Assembly: GCA_021738565.1 (NCBI GenBank)
Contig: JAIPBT010000012.1
Location: forward strand, 41,260 to 105,259
Reading direction: 5' to 3'
DNA from: Bacteroidales bacterium
Lineage (GTDB): Bacteria > Bacteroidota > Bacteroidia > Bacteroidales > GCA-2748055
Length of the DNA: 64,000 nt
Part shown: positions 40,056 to 50,165 of the stretch, one piece after another
Layout of the letters: each line of letters starts with the position of its first letter
How positions within the stretch are numbered: the stretch's first letter is position 1
Notes under the pieces: model-generated
Database searches by the model: none
What the model saw: only the letters and a program-made list of their open reading frames with translations
Told to the model about the DNA's origin: nothing
Made by a program: the position numbers and the translations under genes

Positions 40056-41993
40056 TTAATTCCCATGACCTTTCAAACTATGGAGTTCATTTGATGCTTT
40101 TTCCCATTCCTTCATCAGCTGTTCATGCTTTTGCTGTTTTTCTCTGTAGGTATCAAAAACATTCTGATCACTTATCCGGTCGGGATCCTCCATCATCCTG
40201 TCCATATGCTCTATTTCACGCTCCAGACCATCAATTTTCTGCTCAAAAGCTTCCACCTTTTTCTCAACTTTTCGCAATTTCCTGTCACGCTTTTTCCGCT
40301 CCTCATATTCAATAACAGACCTCTTCTTACCGTTTTTTTGCTGCAGGGAAGTAGCGGTTTCCCTGCGTTCGATTTCACTAATGGTCCTGATGTTGCGTTT
40401 TTCAAGGAACTCAAAAATACCACCTGTATATTCTTTAACGGTTTTGTCCCTGAATTCATATACCTTATCAATCAATCCATCAAGGAATTCACGGTCATGT
40501 GACACAACAATCAATGTTCCATCGTATTGAAGCAATGCCTCTTTAAGTATATCCTTGGACCGCATATCCAGGTGGTTGGTCGGTTCATCCAGCACAAGAA
40601 AATTATAAGGCTGCATGATCATCACAGCAAGTGCAAGCCGCGACCTTTCCCCGCCCGACAGCACTTTAACTTTTTTGTCAATGTCTTCACCCCTGAAAAG
40701 AAAAGCGCCAAGGACATCCCTGATCTTCGTTCGCATATCCCCTGTAGCTATATTATCAACGGTTTCATAGACAGTTTTACCTTCATCCATCAGCTCATCC
40801 TGGTTCTGGGCAAAATAACCAAGTTCGGTATTATGACCTATCCTGAACTTCCCTTCGAAGCCCAGTTCTCCGACAATGATACGCGACAGGGTGGTCTTCC
40901 CCTCTCCATTGCGGCCTACGAAGGCTACCTTGTCGCCACGCTCGAGCACCAGATCCACATTGTGAAGCACCTCATTTGCTCCATAGGCCTTGGACAGCCC
41001 TTCTGTTTCAACCACAATCCTTCCTGACCGCCTTGAGGGAGGAAACCTCAAATTCATCTCAAGGGTATCCTCCTGCTCAACTTCTATTTTATCGAGTTTC
41101 TGAAGTTGCTTGATCCGGGATTGAACCTGCACTGCCTTGGTCGCTTTGTAACGAAACCTGTCAATAAACTGTTCGGTATCCCGGATCATTTTCTGCTGGT
41201 TCACATATGCTGCCATTTGATGTTCGATGCGCTCCTGCTTTAGAGAAACATATTTTGAATAACCTACCCTGTAATCAAAGATCTTACCCAGTGAAAGATC
41301 CAGTGTCCGGTTTGTCAGGTTATCCAGGAACACCCGGTCGTGAGAAATAACAAGCACTCCCCCACCATAGGAAGCAAGGTAATTCTCAAGCCATTGGATC
41401 GAATCGATGTCGAGGTGATTTGTTGGCTCGTCCAGCAAAATATAATCGGGTCTGCGCAGCAATATCTTTGCAAGTTCAATCCGCATCCTCCACCCACCTG
41501 AGAATTCTGACACCGGTCTGTCCATGTCGGAAGTGCGAAATCCCAGTCCGATGAGTGTCTGCTCAATAGCCGCATGTATGGTATTTCCACCCAGGATCTC
41601 AAACCTGTCGTTAAGCGTGGTCTGCTTCTCGATCAATTTCATATAGGAATCAGAAGTGAAATCCCCCCTCTCTTCCATCTCCCTGGCCAGTTCGGCAATT
41701 CTCGCCTCCAATTGAAGGATATGATCAAATGCCTGCATCGTCTCTTCATACAAAGGTTTTGATCCCTGGTGTTTCATCTGCTGTGGAAGGTATCCGATTT
41801 CCGCTGCATCTGACCGCACAATCTGACCTTCATCCGGCTTATTATGGCCTGCAATGAGGTTCAGTATCGTGGTTTTTCCTGCTCCGTTGCGGCCCACCAG
41901 CCCCACCCTTTCTCCTTTGTTAAGCTGAAAAGAAACACCATCGAACAACACAAAGGCTCCGAACCGTATGGAAATATTATCAACTGATATCAT
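40056..41993 (-). CDS. ABC-F family ATPase
   Basis: 645 aa with two ATPase domains and no transmembrane helices. Domain 1 has Walker A GLVGRNGAGKTTI, ABC signature FSGGWRMR and Walker B YILLDEPTNHLD. Domain 2 has Walker A FVGRNGEGKTTL, signature LSGGERSR and Walker B NFLVLDEPTNHLD. A linker between them is rich in charged residues, and the C-terminal 70 residues are a coiled coil (EERKKRDRKLRKVEKKVEAF). ABC-F proteins act on ribosomes as translation factors. This is an Uup/Ettb-like housekeeping member rather than an antibiotic protection factor, judged by the C-terminal coiled coil. Confidence 0.93.
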   Translation of the reverse strand: MISVDNISIRFGAFVLFDGVSFQLNKGERVGLVGRNGAGKTTILNLIAGHNKPDEGQIVRSDAAEIGYLPQQMKHQGSKPLYEETMQAFDHILQLEARIAELAREMEERGDFTSDSYMKLIEKQTTLNDRFEILGGNTIHAAIEQTLIGLGFRTSDMDRPVSEFSGGWRMRIELAKILLRRPDYILLDEPTNHLDIDSIQWLENYLASYGGGVLVISHDRVFLDNLTNRTLDLSLGKIFDYRVGYSKYVSLKQERIEHQMAAYVNQQKMIRDTEQFIDRFRYKATKAVQVQSRIKQLQKLDKIEVEQEDTLEMNLRFPPSRRSGRIVVETEGLSKAYGANEVLHNVDLVLERGDKVAFVGRNGEGKTTLSRIIVGELGFEGKFRIGHNTELGYFAQNQDELMDEGKTVYETVDNIATGDMRTKIRDVLGAFLFRGEDIDKKVKVLSGGERSRLALAVMIMQPYNFLVLDEPTNHLDMRSKDILKEALLQYDGTLIVVSHDREFLDGLIDKVYEFRDKTVKEYTGGIFEFLEKRNIRTISEIERRETATSLQQKNGKKRSVIEYEERKKRDRKLRKVEKKVEAFEQKIDGLEREIEHMDRMMEDPDRISDQNVFDTYREKQQKHEQLMKEWEKASNELHSLKGHGN

Positions 41994-42171
41994 AAATTAA
42001 ATATTCATTACCGGGTACGATCCTGTATCCATACCCCCACATTATACCATGCAAGGGTTGTTTTGTTTTCAACTTTCCTTTCACACAAAATATTTACGTG
42101 TAATATTGTCTTCAATGTCAGTGAACAAATGAACAATAAAACTGTATTTTTATTAACAAAACAATCTAACG

Positions 42172-42387
42172 ATGAAAAATATGGTAACATTCTTAGTAAT
42201 TGGATTGATCATCGGTATTATTCTTACTTCGGTGATTATATTTTTAAGTGCCACGTCAATGATGTTCAAGGAAAACAAAAGTAATTATGATTTTGAAACT
42301 ACACTCGGCGAGCTGGAAAAATCTGTTGAAAATGCCGGCTGGAAAATACCGCATGTTAAAACTGTATCAGGACCGATTCTTTATTGA
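42172..42387 (+). pseudogene. Truncated DUF302 gene remnant
   Basis: 71 codons. A transmembrane segment (VTFLVIGLIIGIILTSVIIFL) is followed by the first strand and helix of DUF302 (YDFETTLGELEKSVENAGWKIPHV), where it stops. Intact DUF302 domains continue for about 60 more residues, and these are missing. The TGA stop falls 3 bases before the rlmD ATG, so the rest was probably deleted. It may still be translated as a small membrane protein. Confidence 0.55.
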
Positions 42388-42389
42388 AC

Positions 42390-43793
42390 ATGGGAAGAAA
42401 AAAATTACCCGTTTATACTGATGTGACCATTGAAGACATTGCCTCTGAAGGGAAATCACTGGCAAGGATCGATGACTTGGTCATTTTTGTTAAGGGCCCT
42501 GTTCCCGGAGATGTCGTTGACCTTCAGGTGAAGCGAAAAAGAAAAAATTACCAGGAGGCTGTTGTAATGCGATATGTTCGTTATTCTGAAAAACGAATTG
42601 ATCCGTTCTGTGAGCATTTTGGCCTCTGCGGCGGATGCAAGTGGCAGCACCTTCCTTATGATAAACAATTGATTTATAAAGAGAAACAGGTCCTTAACGC
42701 AATACAAAGGATCGGAAAGACAGCTGTTGAAAGAATTGAACCCATTTTGGGATGCGATCAAACCACTTTTTACAGGAACAAACTTGAATATACATTCTCC
42801 AATCACAGGTGGCTCACGAAGGATGAAACCCAAATCCAAAAAGATATAGCAAACAGAAATGGACTCGGATTCCATGTTCCGGGAAGATACGACAGGATCG
42901 TGGACATTCAGAAATGCCACCTCCAGGAAGATCCCAGCAATGAGATCAGAAACACAATAAAGGAGTATGCATTTTCTGAGAACCTGAGCTTTTACGACCA
43001 CAATACAAACGGGGGATTGCTGCGCAACCTGATCATAAGGACTTCAACCACAGGGGAAACAATGGTCATTCTCTCCGTACAATATGATCAGCCTGAAGTA
43101 TATGAATTGCTCAGACACATTTACGAGAGGTTTCCAGCTCTCACAAGCCTCTTATATGTGATCAACCCGAAAAGAAATGAAACCCTGTATGATCAGGATA
43201 TCAAGGTATTCGAAGGCAGGGATCACATCATTGAAAAACTGGATGGACTGAAATTCAAGATCGGGCCAAAGTCTTTTTTCCAAACAAATACCAGGCAGGC
43301 AGAACGATTGTATCAAAAAGCCAGGGTACTGGCAGGGCTAAAGGGGAAAGAGATCGTTTATGACCTGTATACCGGGACCGGTACCATAGCAAATTTCCTG
43401 GCACCTTCCGCTGCAATGGTCGTTGGCATAGAATCTGTGCCCGAAGCTATCGAAGATGCCCGGGAGAACGCATCACTGAACAACATCAGCAACACTGCTT
43501 TCTATACTGGTGATATGAAAGATATTTTCACTCCGGAACTGGTTTCAAAACATGGAAGACCTGATGTTATTGTTACCGATCCTCCCCGGGCGGGAATGCA
43601 CCAGAAAGTGATAGAAAATATTCTTGATATCGCTCCTCCGAGGATCGTATATATAAGTTGCAATCCTTCAACACAGGCCAGGGATGTAGCATTGATGACC
43701 GAAAAATACAAAATCACCGTCTCACAAGCCGTGGATATGTTCCCCCATACCCATCACATTGAGAATATTTTGCTGCTTGATAAAAAGGACTAA
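42390..43793 (+). CDS. rlmD: 23S rRNA (uracil-C5)-methyltransferase RlmD/RumA family
   Basis: 467 aa. The ATG at 42390 is preferred to an in-frame TTG two codons upstream. It has an N-terminal TRAM domain ([16 protein letters not shown]...[13 protein letters not shown]) and an iron-sulfur motif [10 protein letters not shown] with a further cysteine near 170 (QKCHL). A SAM-binding loop [15 protein letters not shown] follows, then the family signature [10 protein letters not shown] and catalytic [10 protein letters not shown]. These enzymes methylate a uridine in 23S rRNA. It follows the truncated DUF302 gene with no gap and is convergent with the symporter gene, overlapping by 4 bases. Confidence 0.93.
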   Translation: MGRKKLPVYTDVTIEDIASEGKSLARIDDLVIFVKGPVPGDVVDLQVKRKRKNYQEAVVMRYVRYSEKRIDPFCEHFGLCGGCKWQHLPYDKQLIYKEKQVLNAIQRIGKTAVERIEPILGCDQTTFYRNKLEYTFSNHRWLTKDETQIQKDIANRNGLGFHVPGRYDRIVDIQKCHLQEDPSNEIRNTIKEYAFSENLSFYDHNTNGGLLRNLIIRTSTTGETMVILSVQYDQPEVYELLRHIYERFPALTSLLYVINPKRNETLYDQDIKVFEGRDHIIEKLDGLKFKIGPKSFFQTNTRQAERLYQKARVLAGLKGKEIVYDLYTGTGTIANFLAPSAAMVVGIESVPEAIEDARENASLNNISNTAFYTGDMKDIFTPELVSKHGRPDVIVTDPPRAGMHQKVIENILDIAPPRIVYISCNPSTQARDVALMTEKYKITVSQAVDMFPHTHHIENILLLDKKD

Positions 43794-45526
43794 ACACCTT
43801 TTGGCAGTTTTTCATCCGGCCAGTCTTTTCTGAAATCAACCCAGTATTGTCCTATGGTGGACTTGATATCGCGCTGCAGGACAAGGATACCGAAAAGGTT
43901 CGGGATGGTCATTAATGCAATGGTAATGTATGACAGGTTCCAGACAATGGTCGTATCAGTGAACGATGCAAGGAAGAAGCCTGCCACATAAACCAATCTG
44001 TATACAAGCACATACCTGGGGCCAAACAGGTAGGTGACGGCCCTTCCCCCGTAATACGACCATGATATGGCCGTAGAAAAAGCAAACAAGAGCAGGCCTA
44101 TGGCCACAATATACTGACCTGAATCCCCAAGGATGCTCCTTTTAAATGCTTCGGTAGTCAGTGCAGCACTGTGGATAAGCGATCTTCCCCTGAAATATAC
44201 ATTGCTCTCCTCCAGGTCATTGGATGTAATATCCAGTCGACCTCTTCTAATGGGCAATGTACCGGTATAACGTTCATCTCCCGAATAAACGAATACATCC
44301 TCTGCAAAAGATTCAGCATGCAAAATGGTGATATTGCCTGATTCAATCGCCCCTTCCTTTACCGCCAGGGTTCCTTCAAATTGACGGAGTAAAGTATCCT
44401 TACTGAAATACCTGCTCAACAATTCTACATTAGAAAAATCGGATTCATCATAATATCCCTCAAGTATTTCAAGATCCGCCTGTTCAAACTTATTGTCGAT
44501 CTTTTCATTCCACACACCTGACGACAACAGTACAAGTCCTGTAATGGTGCATATTAAGATTGTGTCAATGAAAGGTTCAAGGATGGCAACCATCCCTTCG
44601 GAGACAGGTTCCTGGGCCTTTGCAGCAGAGTGAGCAATGGGTGCCGAACCCTGGCCCGCCTCGTTGGAAAAAAGTCCGCGATTCACGCCCTTGTTGAATG
44701 TAAATGCAAACGATGCCCCCAAAAAGCCACCTATGGCAGCGGTTCCTGTAAAAGCATCAGTAAATATCGAAACAAATGACGATCCGATATTCTGGTAATT
44801 GGTAGCAATAACAAGAATTGCTCCAACCAGGTAGATCAGGGCCATGGCCGGGACCAGCGTTGATGTAACCTTTGCAATGCGCTTGATACCTCCGATAATA
44901 ACAAGTCCAAGCAGTACTGAAAGGACTGCCCCGGTTATTATATGCTCAATTCCAAAGGATTTGAACATGGCATCTGAAATGCTGTTGATCTGGGGCAAAC
45001 TCCCTGTTCCAAACGAGGACAAAATAGTGGCAAATGCAAAAAATGCTCCGAGAACAGCGCCGGTTCGGATTATTTTTCCTGACCTGGTTTTGATATTCAA
45101 CCTTTTTTTCATGTAGTACATCGGACCTCCTGAAACGGTGCCGTCCGGAAGAATATCCCGGTATTTGTGTGAGATGGTCACCTCAACGAATTTGGTGCAC
45201 ATCCCAAGTACTGCAGTGATCAGCATCCAGAACAAAGCCGCCGGACCACCCAGGTGAATGGCAAGTGCAACCCCTGCAATATTACCCGTACCAACGGTAC
45301 CTGAAAGTGCCGTGGAGAGGGCCTGGAAGTGGGATGTGTCGCCAATGTCCTCTTTCCTGTCGAATTTTCCCCTGACAATCTTCAAGGCATGTCTGAAATA
45401 CCTGACCTGAGGAAATCTCAGGAATACGGTGAAGAAGACCCCCGTAAAAAGCAAAAAGTATACAAACCACCAGTGTCCGCCAAGGAAATCATTCAACCCA
45501 ATAAGAATTTCGTTGATCTTTTGCAT
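43790..45526 (-). CDS. Alanine/glycine:cation symporter (AGCS) with extracytoplasmic insert
   Basis: 578 aa, about 100 more than usual for AGCS. The family segments are present: [33 protein letters not shown] and the [17 protein letters not shown] helix. At residues about 340-450, where relatives have a short loop before ALTTEAF, it carries a hydrophilic insert ([33 protein letters not shown]). The insert is likely outside the membrane. It should take up small amino acids with Na+ or H+. Confidence 0.92.
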   Translation of the reverse strand: MQKINEILIGLNDFLGGHWWFVYFLLFTGVFFTVFLRFPQVRYFRHALKIVRGKFDRKEDIGDTSHFQALSTALSGTVGTGNIAGVALAIHLGGPAALFWMLITAVLGMCTKFVEVTISHKYRDILPDGTVSGGPMYYMKKRLNIKTRSGKIIRTGAVLGAFFAFATILSSFGTGSLPQINSISDAMFKSFGIEHIITGAVLSVLLGLVIIGGIKRIAKVTSTLVPAMALIYLVGAILVIATNYQNIGSSFVSIFTDAFTGTAAIGGFLGASFAFTFNKGVNRGLFSNEAGQGSAPIAHSAAKAQEPVSEGMVAILEPFIDTILICTITGLVLLSSGVWNEKIDNKFEQADLEILEGYYDESDFSNVELLSRYFSKDTLLRQFEGTLAVKEGAIESGNITILHAESFAEDVFVYSGDERYTGTLPIRRGRLDITSNDLEESNVYFRGRSLIHSAALTTEAFKRSILGDSGQYIVAIGLLLFAFSTAISWSYYGGRAVTYLFGPRYVLVYRLVYVAGFFLASFTDTTIVWNLSYITIALMTIPNLFGILVLQRDIKSTIGQYWVDFRKDWPDEKLPKGV

Positions 45527-45920
45527 GGAGCATTGTTTTAGCCTGAATTATTCACGAATTGATCTGTCACGAAAAACTCATGAATAATTCAGGTTAGGTT
45601 GTAGCATGCAAAAATAGCATTATTTACATATGAGCAACACAAGGAATTTCATTACAGATTCACAAATAAGACCTGGCAGCATCCCGGTACCCTTTTCAAA
45701 TTGAATCTATACAATTACAAACATACCATTTACAGCGTAGACCAAAAAAACCATATGCCAGGATACCTGTATTGCACGCAAGGTTGTATTGAAATTTTTT
45801 TGCCGGAAAAATGAACAATTTAGGGATATGTGACTTTAGTTACATACAGGCATCGCGGAACACCTTACTTTTGCACCAGTTAATTATGATTGAAAACAGG
45901 TAACACTAAATTTAATAACC
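45527..45920. other. Intergenic region with inverted repeat and promoter
   Basis: Between the divergent symporter and thioredoxin genes. It has a 13-bp inverted repeat CCTGAATTATTCA (45542-45554) and TGAATAATTCAGG (45581-45593), which could be an operator or hairpin in the symporter leader. A TACTTTTG -7-like element (45866-45873) lies before the thioredoxin gene. No ORF was found. Confidence 0.55.
45866..45873 (+). promoter_or_regulatory. Candidate -7 element for thioredoxin operon
   Basis: TACTTTTG matches TAnnTTTG exactly, about 48 bp before the ATG at 45921. A weak -33-like TTAC lies at about 45840. Confidence 0.55.
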
Positions 45921-46280
45921 ATGAAACTAGAACATTTGACAGTTGATACTTTCAAACAAAAGATATTCAACTACGAAAACAGCAAAGACTGGAAATATGA
46001 GGGTGAGAAGCCTGCCATTATAGATTTCTATGCCGACTGGTGCGGGCCATGCAAGATTATTGCTCCCATCCTTGAAGAATTGAAAGAAGAATATGGTGAT
46101 AAGCTCGATATCTACAAAGTAGATACTGAAGATCAGCGTGAATTAAGTACCATATTCGGAATTCAAAGCATCCCTTCACTGCTATTTATTCCAAAAGAAG
46201 GTCAGCCTCAAATGGCCATGGGCGCATTGCCGAAGGAGACTTTCAAGCAGGCAATCTCTGAAGTTTTAAATGTAAATTAA
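45921..46280 (+). CDS. Thioredoxin
   Basis: 119 aa cytoplasmic thioredoxin fold. The active site is DFYADWCGPCK (C41, C44), and the conserved cis-proline segment is SIPSL. It has no signal peptide. It reduces disulfides in cytoplasmic proteins. The next gene, 7 bp downstream, is an exported version with almost the same active-site segment. Confidence 0.93.
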   Translation: MKLEHLTVDTFKQKIFNYENSKDWKYEGEKPAIIDFYADWCGPCKIIAPILEELKEEYGDKLDIYKVDTEDQRELSTIFGIQSIPSLLFIPKEGQPQMAMGALPKETFKQAISEVLNVN

Positions 46281-46287
46281 TACGATT

Positions 46288-46824
46288 ATGATGATACAGA
46301 AATATATAATGATCCTTGCTTTTGCCTCATTTTCAATAGCTGGGTGCAGCAACAGCACCGACAGCGGGAAAAGTGGATCCTCAAACTACGAACCTGCAAT
46401 AGCAGCGAGCGATAAAGAACAGGAAGCAGGCAAAACCATCCACCTTACAAAAGCCGATTTCATTGAAAAGATCATGGATTACGAATCCAATCCTCAAGAA
46501 TGGATTTACAAGGGTGACAAACCTGCAATTATTGATTTTTATGCAGATTGGTGCGGTCCATGTAAAACAGCAGCTCCGATACTTGAAGAACTGGCAGAGG
46601 AATACAAGGGTGATATCTATATTTACAAAATTGATACTGAGGTTGAGCAAGAGCTTGCCTCTGTATTTGGCATACGGAGCATTCCTGCCTTCCTTTTCAT
46701 CCCTGAAGAGGGACGGCCTACCATGAGCAATGGAATAGCAAGAACAGCTGAAGAAACAAAGCAGATGTTCGTCAAACTGATCGATGAACTGCTCCTTGGT
46801 GAGAACACACAGGAAAACCTCTGA
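46288..46824 (+). CDS. Thioredoxin-fold lipoprotein
   Basis: 178 aa. A lipoprotein signal ends in the lipobox IAGC (C20) and is followed by a Ser/Gly-rich spacer. The thioredoxin domain (about 50-170) has DFYADWCGPCK (C89, C92) and a SIPAFLF cis-proline loop. It should be lipidated and act in the periplasm. It probably shares the promoter of the cytoplasmic thioredoxin directly upstream, from which it may have arisen by duplication. Confidence 0.9.
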   Translation: MMIQKYIMILAFASFSIAGCSNSTDSGKSGSSNYEPAIAASDKEQEAGKTIHLTKADFIEKIMDYESNPQEWIYKGDKPAIIDFYADWCGPCKTAAPILEELAEEYKGDIYIYKIDTEVEQELASVFGIRSIPAFLFIPEEGRPTMSNGIARTAEETKQMFVKLIDELLLGENTQENL

Positions 46825-46904
46825 TCATGTTGTGATGAAACATTCCAATTGATGCAGGATTGATACACACTTTCGATCCCTGATCCAGGTAAATTTATTT
46901 AATA

Positions 46905-46930
46905 AGAGCCGGTATTCACCGGTTTTTTTT
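46905..46930 (+). terminator. Rho-independent terminator after thioredoxin pair
   Basis: CCGGT-attc-ACCGG forms a five-pair stem, followed by eight T. It lies about 85 bp after the lipoprotein stop and before nfo. Confidence 0.75.
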
Positions 46931-46951
46931 ATTTAATACCCAAGAACTAAG

Positions 46952-46959
46952 TATCTTTA
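46952..46959 (+). promoter_or_regulatory. Candidate -7 element for nfo
   Basis: TATCTTTA matches TAnnTTTG at seven of eight positions, 18 bp before the nfo ATG. Confidence 0.35.
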
Positions 46960-46977
46960 TACAAACAATTATCATTC

Positions 46978-47820
46978 ATGAAGTATATTGGTGCACATGT
47001 CAGCGCAGCAGGAGGTGTCGAAAATGCGCCCTTGAATGCAAATAAAATCGGAGCCACGGCATTCGGACTTTTTACAAGGAATCAGCGTCAGTGGAATCCC
47101 AAACCGCTGACAAAAGAAAACATCATCAATTTTAAGAAAAATTGCGAAAGGTTCGGATATGGTCCCGGTCAAATTCTACCGCATGACAGCTACCTCATCA
47201 ATCTCGGGCACCCTGTGAAAGAAAACCTTCAAAAGTCAAGGGATGCCTTTCTGGATGAAATGAAACGGTGTGAGCTGCTGGGAATAGACCGGCTTAACTT
47301 TCACCCGGGGAGCCATCTCAACCAGGTGTCTGAAGAAGAATGCCTTGGAACCATAGCCGAAAGTATCAACATCACCCTGGATCATACCAAAGGAGTGACA
47401 GCGGTAATAGAGAACACAGCAGGTCAGGGAACCAACCTTGGGTATCAGTTTGAGCAAATTAAATACATTATTGAGCAGGTGGAAGACAAGGACCGCGTAG
47501 GAGTGTGCATCGATACATGCCATGCATATACAGCAGGGTATGACCTGAAGGATTTACAAGGATTCAATGATGTATTCACGGAGTTTGAACGGATCATTGG
47601 ATTCGGGTATGTGAAAGGAATGCATCTGAACGATTCGAAAAAGGTTCTGGGGAGCAGAGTAGACAGGCATCACAGTATCGGCAAGGGTGAACTCGGGCTT
47701 GACCTCTTCAGTAACATTATGAATGACAGTAGGTTTGATAACATCCCGCTGATCCTTGAAACGCCTGATGATGCCCTTTGGAAGGATGAGATCCGCCAGT
47801 TAAAAGAGATGGCAAAATGA
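46978..47820 (+). CDS. nfo: Deoxyribonuclease IV (AP endonuclease)
   Basis: 280 aa, normal for EndoIV. The TIM-barrel begins [15 protein letters not shown]. The metal-binding residues are seen in [29 protein letters not shown] and [23 protein letters not shown], which includes the DRHxxIGxG family motif. It cleaves DNA at abasic sites in base excision repair using three zinc ions. It precedes pyk by 50 bp. Confidence 0.96.
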   Translation: MKYIGAHVSAAGGVENAPLNANKIGATAFGLFTRNQRQWNPKPLTKENIINFKKNCERFGYGPGQILPHDSYLINLGHPVKENLQKSRDAFLDEMKRCELLGIDRLNFHPGSHLNQVSEEECLGTIAESINITLDHTKGVTAVIENTAGQGTNLGYQFEQIKYIIEQVEDKDRVGVCIDTCHAYTAGYDLKDLQGFNDVFTEFERIIGFGYVKGMHLNDSKKVLGSRVDRHHSIGKGELGLDLFSNIMNDSRFDNIPLILETPDDALWKDEIRQLKEMAK

Positions 47821-47870
47821 ATCCCCCTGCATTGGAGCCTTAACATTACATATCATAAAATCAATTTATT

Positions 47871-49301
47871 ATGAGACATGAACGGTCACATGCAAAAATA
47901 ATAACGACACTTGGTCCTGCTACTGACAAAAAACAAATACTGGAACAGATGTTCCATGAAGGCATTGATGTGGTCAGATTGAATTTTTCACATGGCGATC
48001 ATGATGAACACTTCAAACGCATTCAAATGGTCCTGCAGTTGAATGAGGATCTGAATTCCAATGTTGCCCTGCTCGCGGATCTGCAGGGTCCAAAACTTCG
48101 CATCGGTAAAATTGAAAACAACAAAGTCAAACTCTCCGACGGCCAGAAATTTATCCTGACAACCAAAAACTGTGTGGGCAATGCTGAAAAAGCTTACATA
48201 AGCTACGAACCGTTGCCCGGGGATGTCAGCAAAGGAGACCTTATCCTGGTTGATGACGGAAAATTGCAATTGATCGTTAAAGAGACGAACGGAACAGATA
48301 CGGTTGTTACCGAGGTAAAAGTGGGCGGACAGCTTTCATCTCACAAGGGAGTGAACCTGCCAAACACTAAAATCTCCAGGCCAAGTCTCACTGAAAAAGA
48401 TGTTGAAGATGCGAAATTTGCACTCGAGAACAATATCGACTGGATCGCCCTCTCATTTGTAAGAAAAGCACAGGACATAAAAGACCTGCGGAACCTTATT
48501 CAGGAATCAGGAAAAATGGCAGGAATTGTAGCAAAAATTGAAAAACCCGAGGCCCTTGATGAGCTTGATGAGATCATCGAAGTATCTGATGCAATAATGG
48601 TAGCCCGCGGAGACCTGGGGGTGGAAGTAGATTTTGACAAGGTTCCGCTGATCCAAAAGAGCATTGTAAATAAATGCATTTCTATGTCGAAACCCGTTAT
48701 CATCGCCACGCAGATGATGGAAAGTATGATCACAAATCCCACACCAACACGTGCAGAGGCCAATGATGTAGCAAACGCGGTTCTGGATGGGGCCGATACT
48801 GTGATGCTTAGCGGGGAAACCTCGATAGGTAAGTACCCGGTGGAAACGATCAGGAATATGCAAAAAGTAATTGACTCCACTGAATTCAGGGGAATCCATT
48901 TCTTTAGAAAACATCCTCCAAAGATCCACAACCAGACTTTCGTTCAAGACTCTGTTTGTTACAATGCAGTGGTAACAGCTGAACAGGCTGGGGCCTCGGC
49001 AATTATTTGCCTGACCAATTCCGGGTACACTGCCTTCAGGATCAGTTCGCACAGGCCAAGGGCAAACATCTTCACATTCACCATGAACAACAACTTACTG
49101 CGCAGGATGTCACTCGTTTGGGGAGTCAGGGCATACCATTTCGATGATTGCACAACCATCAATGAATACATCGACTATACCCTTCAATTTCTTCTCAGCC
49201 AAAACCTGATCAAAAAAAATGACCTGGTTGTTCATGTAGGAAGCATACCGATCATAGAACAGGGAAAGACCAATATGATCAAACTAAGTAAAGTAAAATA
49301 A
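47871..49301 (+). CDS. pyk: Pyruvate kinase
   Basis: 476 aa. The start SHAKIITTLGPATDKK, the B-domain and the active-site signature GIVAKIEKPEALDELDEI are present. MVARGDLGVEV and PVIIATQMMESMITNPTPTRAEANDVANAVLDG complete the barrel, followed by an intact C-terminal allosteric domain. It converts phosphoenolpyruvate to pyruvate with ATP formation, the last step of glycolysis. It is 6 bp upstream of the HD gene. Confidence 0.97.
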   Translation: MRHERSHAKIITTLGPATDKKQILEQMFHEGIDVVRLNFSHGDHDEHFKRIQMVLQLNEDLNSNVALLADLQGPKLRIGKIENNKVKLSDGQKFILTTKNCVGNAEKAYISYEPLPGDVSKGDLILVDDGKLQLIVKETNGTDTVVTEVKVGGQLSSHKGVNLPNTKISRPSLTEKDVEDAKFALENNIDWIALSFVRKAQDIKDLRNLIQESGKMAGIVAKIEKPEALDELDEIIEVSDAIMVARGDLGVEVDFDKVPLIQKSIVNKCISMSKPVIIATQMMESMITNPTPTRAEANDVANAVLDGADTVMLSGETSIGKYPVETIRNMQKVIDSTEFRGIHFFRKHPPKIHNQTFVQDSVCYNAVVTAEQAGASAIICLTNSGYTAFRISSHRPRANIFTFTMNNNLLRRMSLVWGVRAYHFDDCTTINEYIDYTLQFLLSQNLIKKNDLVVHVGSIPIIEQGKTNMIKLSKVK

Positions 49302-49340
49302 GGCGCCTTGCACAAACATCCTATTGATATAATTTCAATC

Positions 49341-50165
49341 ATGGAATCCAGGTGGCTGGAACCCGTGTCTCAATTTGTCGACAGGATCTTCAGAGATGTG
49401 TACCTGCCCTCACACGATATGACACATCACATCAGAACATGGGAAAATGCAAAAAAACTTCTTTTAGAAACATACAGCAACCCGGGGTCGGTTGGTGAAG
49501 ACATTGTGGAAGCCTTGCTTTTCACGACACTGTTTCATGACACCGGTATGACTGAGACGAAAGGGAAGTCACATGGAACCGCAAGCAGGATCATCTATGA
49601 AAGTTATATAAATAATTTCGGATATTTACCTTCAAAGCACAATGAAATATGCCACACCATTGAATTGCATGACAACAAAAAGGATGACATCTTTCATAAG
49701 ATAGAAAAGGAGGGAACCCCGGATATCCTGACATTAACCGGAATTGCAGACGATCTGGATGCGCTCGGCACAGTTGGGATCTACCGGTATGCAGAAATAT
49801 ACCTGCACAGGAACTCCAATTTCCGGATACTCGGAAGTTCCGTTATCAGTAATGTCGCAATTAGGTACAGCAGACTTTTGAATGCAATTTCAGCACTTCC
49901 GGGAATGGCATCATCGGTCACGAAAGATTATAAGATCATCCTTGACTTCTACACGCATTACAACCAGGATATTGATAACACTCCCAACCTGGTTGATGCC
50001 GGTGACGGTCAGATCGGGGTGATCAAACTGATCCGTGAATACATTATGAACCAAAAAATCCATCCTTCTGCATTTGCATCCCACCCTGTCCTTCAAAATG
50101 CTGATCCATTTGTCAGAAACTTTTTCAATACATTAAAAAATGAATATGAACCAGCTCTTACTTAA
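49341..50165 (+). CDS. HD-domain phosphohydrolase
   Basis: About 274 aa from the ATG at 49341. A TTG at 49308 would add 11 residues. The metal-binding HD domain shows HDMTHHIRTWENA, then LFTTLFHDTGM (HD pair), and later histidines in HGTAS and ELHDN. It could hydrolyse a phosphoester such as a nucleotide; substrate unknown. Its 3' end overlaps the M14 peptidase gene by 26 bases. Confidence 0.85.
   Translation: MESRWLEPVSQFVDRIFRDVYLPSHDMTHHIRTWENAKKLLLETYSNPGSVGEDIVEALLFTTLFHDTGMTETKGKSHGTASRIIYESYINNFGYLPSKHNEICHTIELHDNKKDDIFHKIEKEGTPDILTLTGIADDLDALGTVGIYRYAEIYLHRNSNFRILGSSVISNVAIRYSRLLNAISALPGMASSVTKDYKIILDFYTHYNQDIDNTPNLVDAGDGQIGVIKLIREYIMNQKIHPSAFASHPVLQNADPFVRNFFNTLKNEYEPALT

Noticed and set aside
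40056..41993. Antibiotic-protection ABC-F
   Set aside because: The C-terminal coiled coil and housekeeping context fit Uup-like members better, and resistance cannot be inferred from sequence alone.
42456..43001. 181-codon minus frame antisense to rlmD
   Set aside because: RlmD motifs on the plus strand are decisive.
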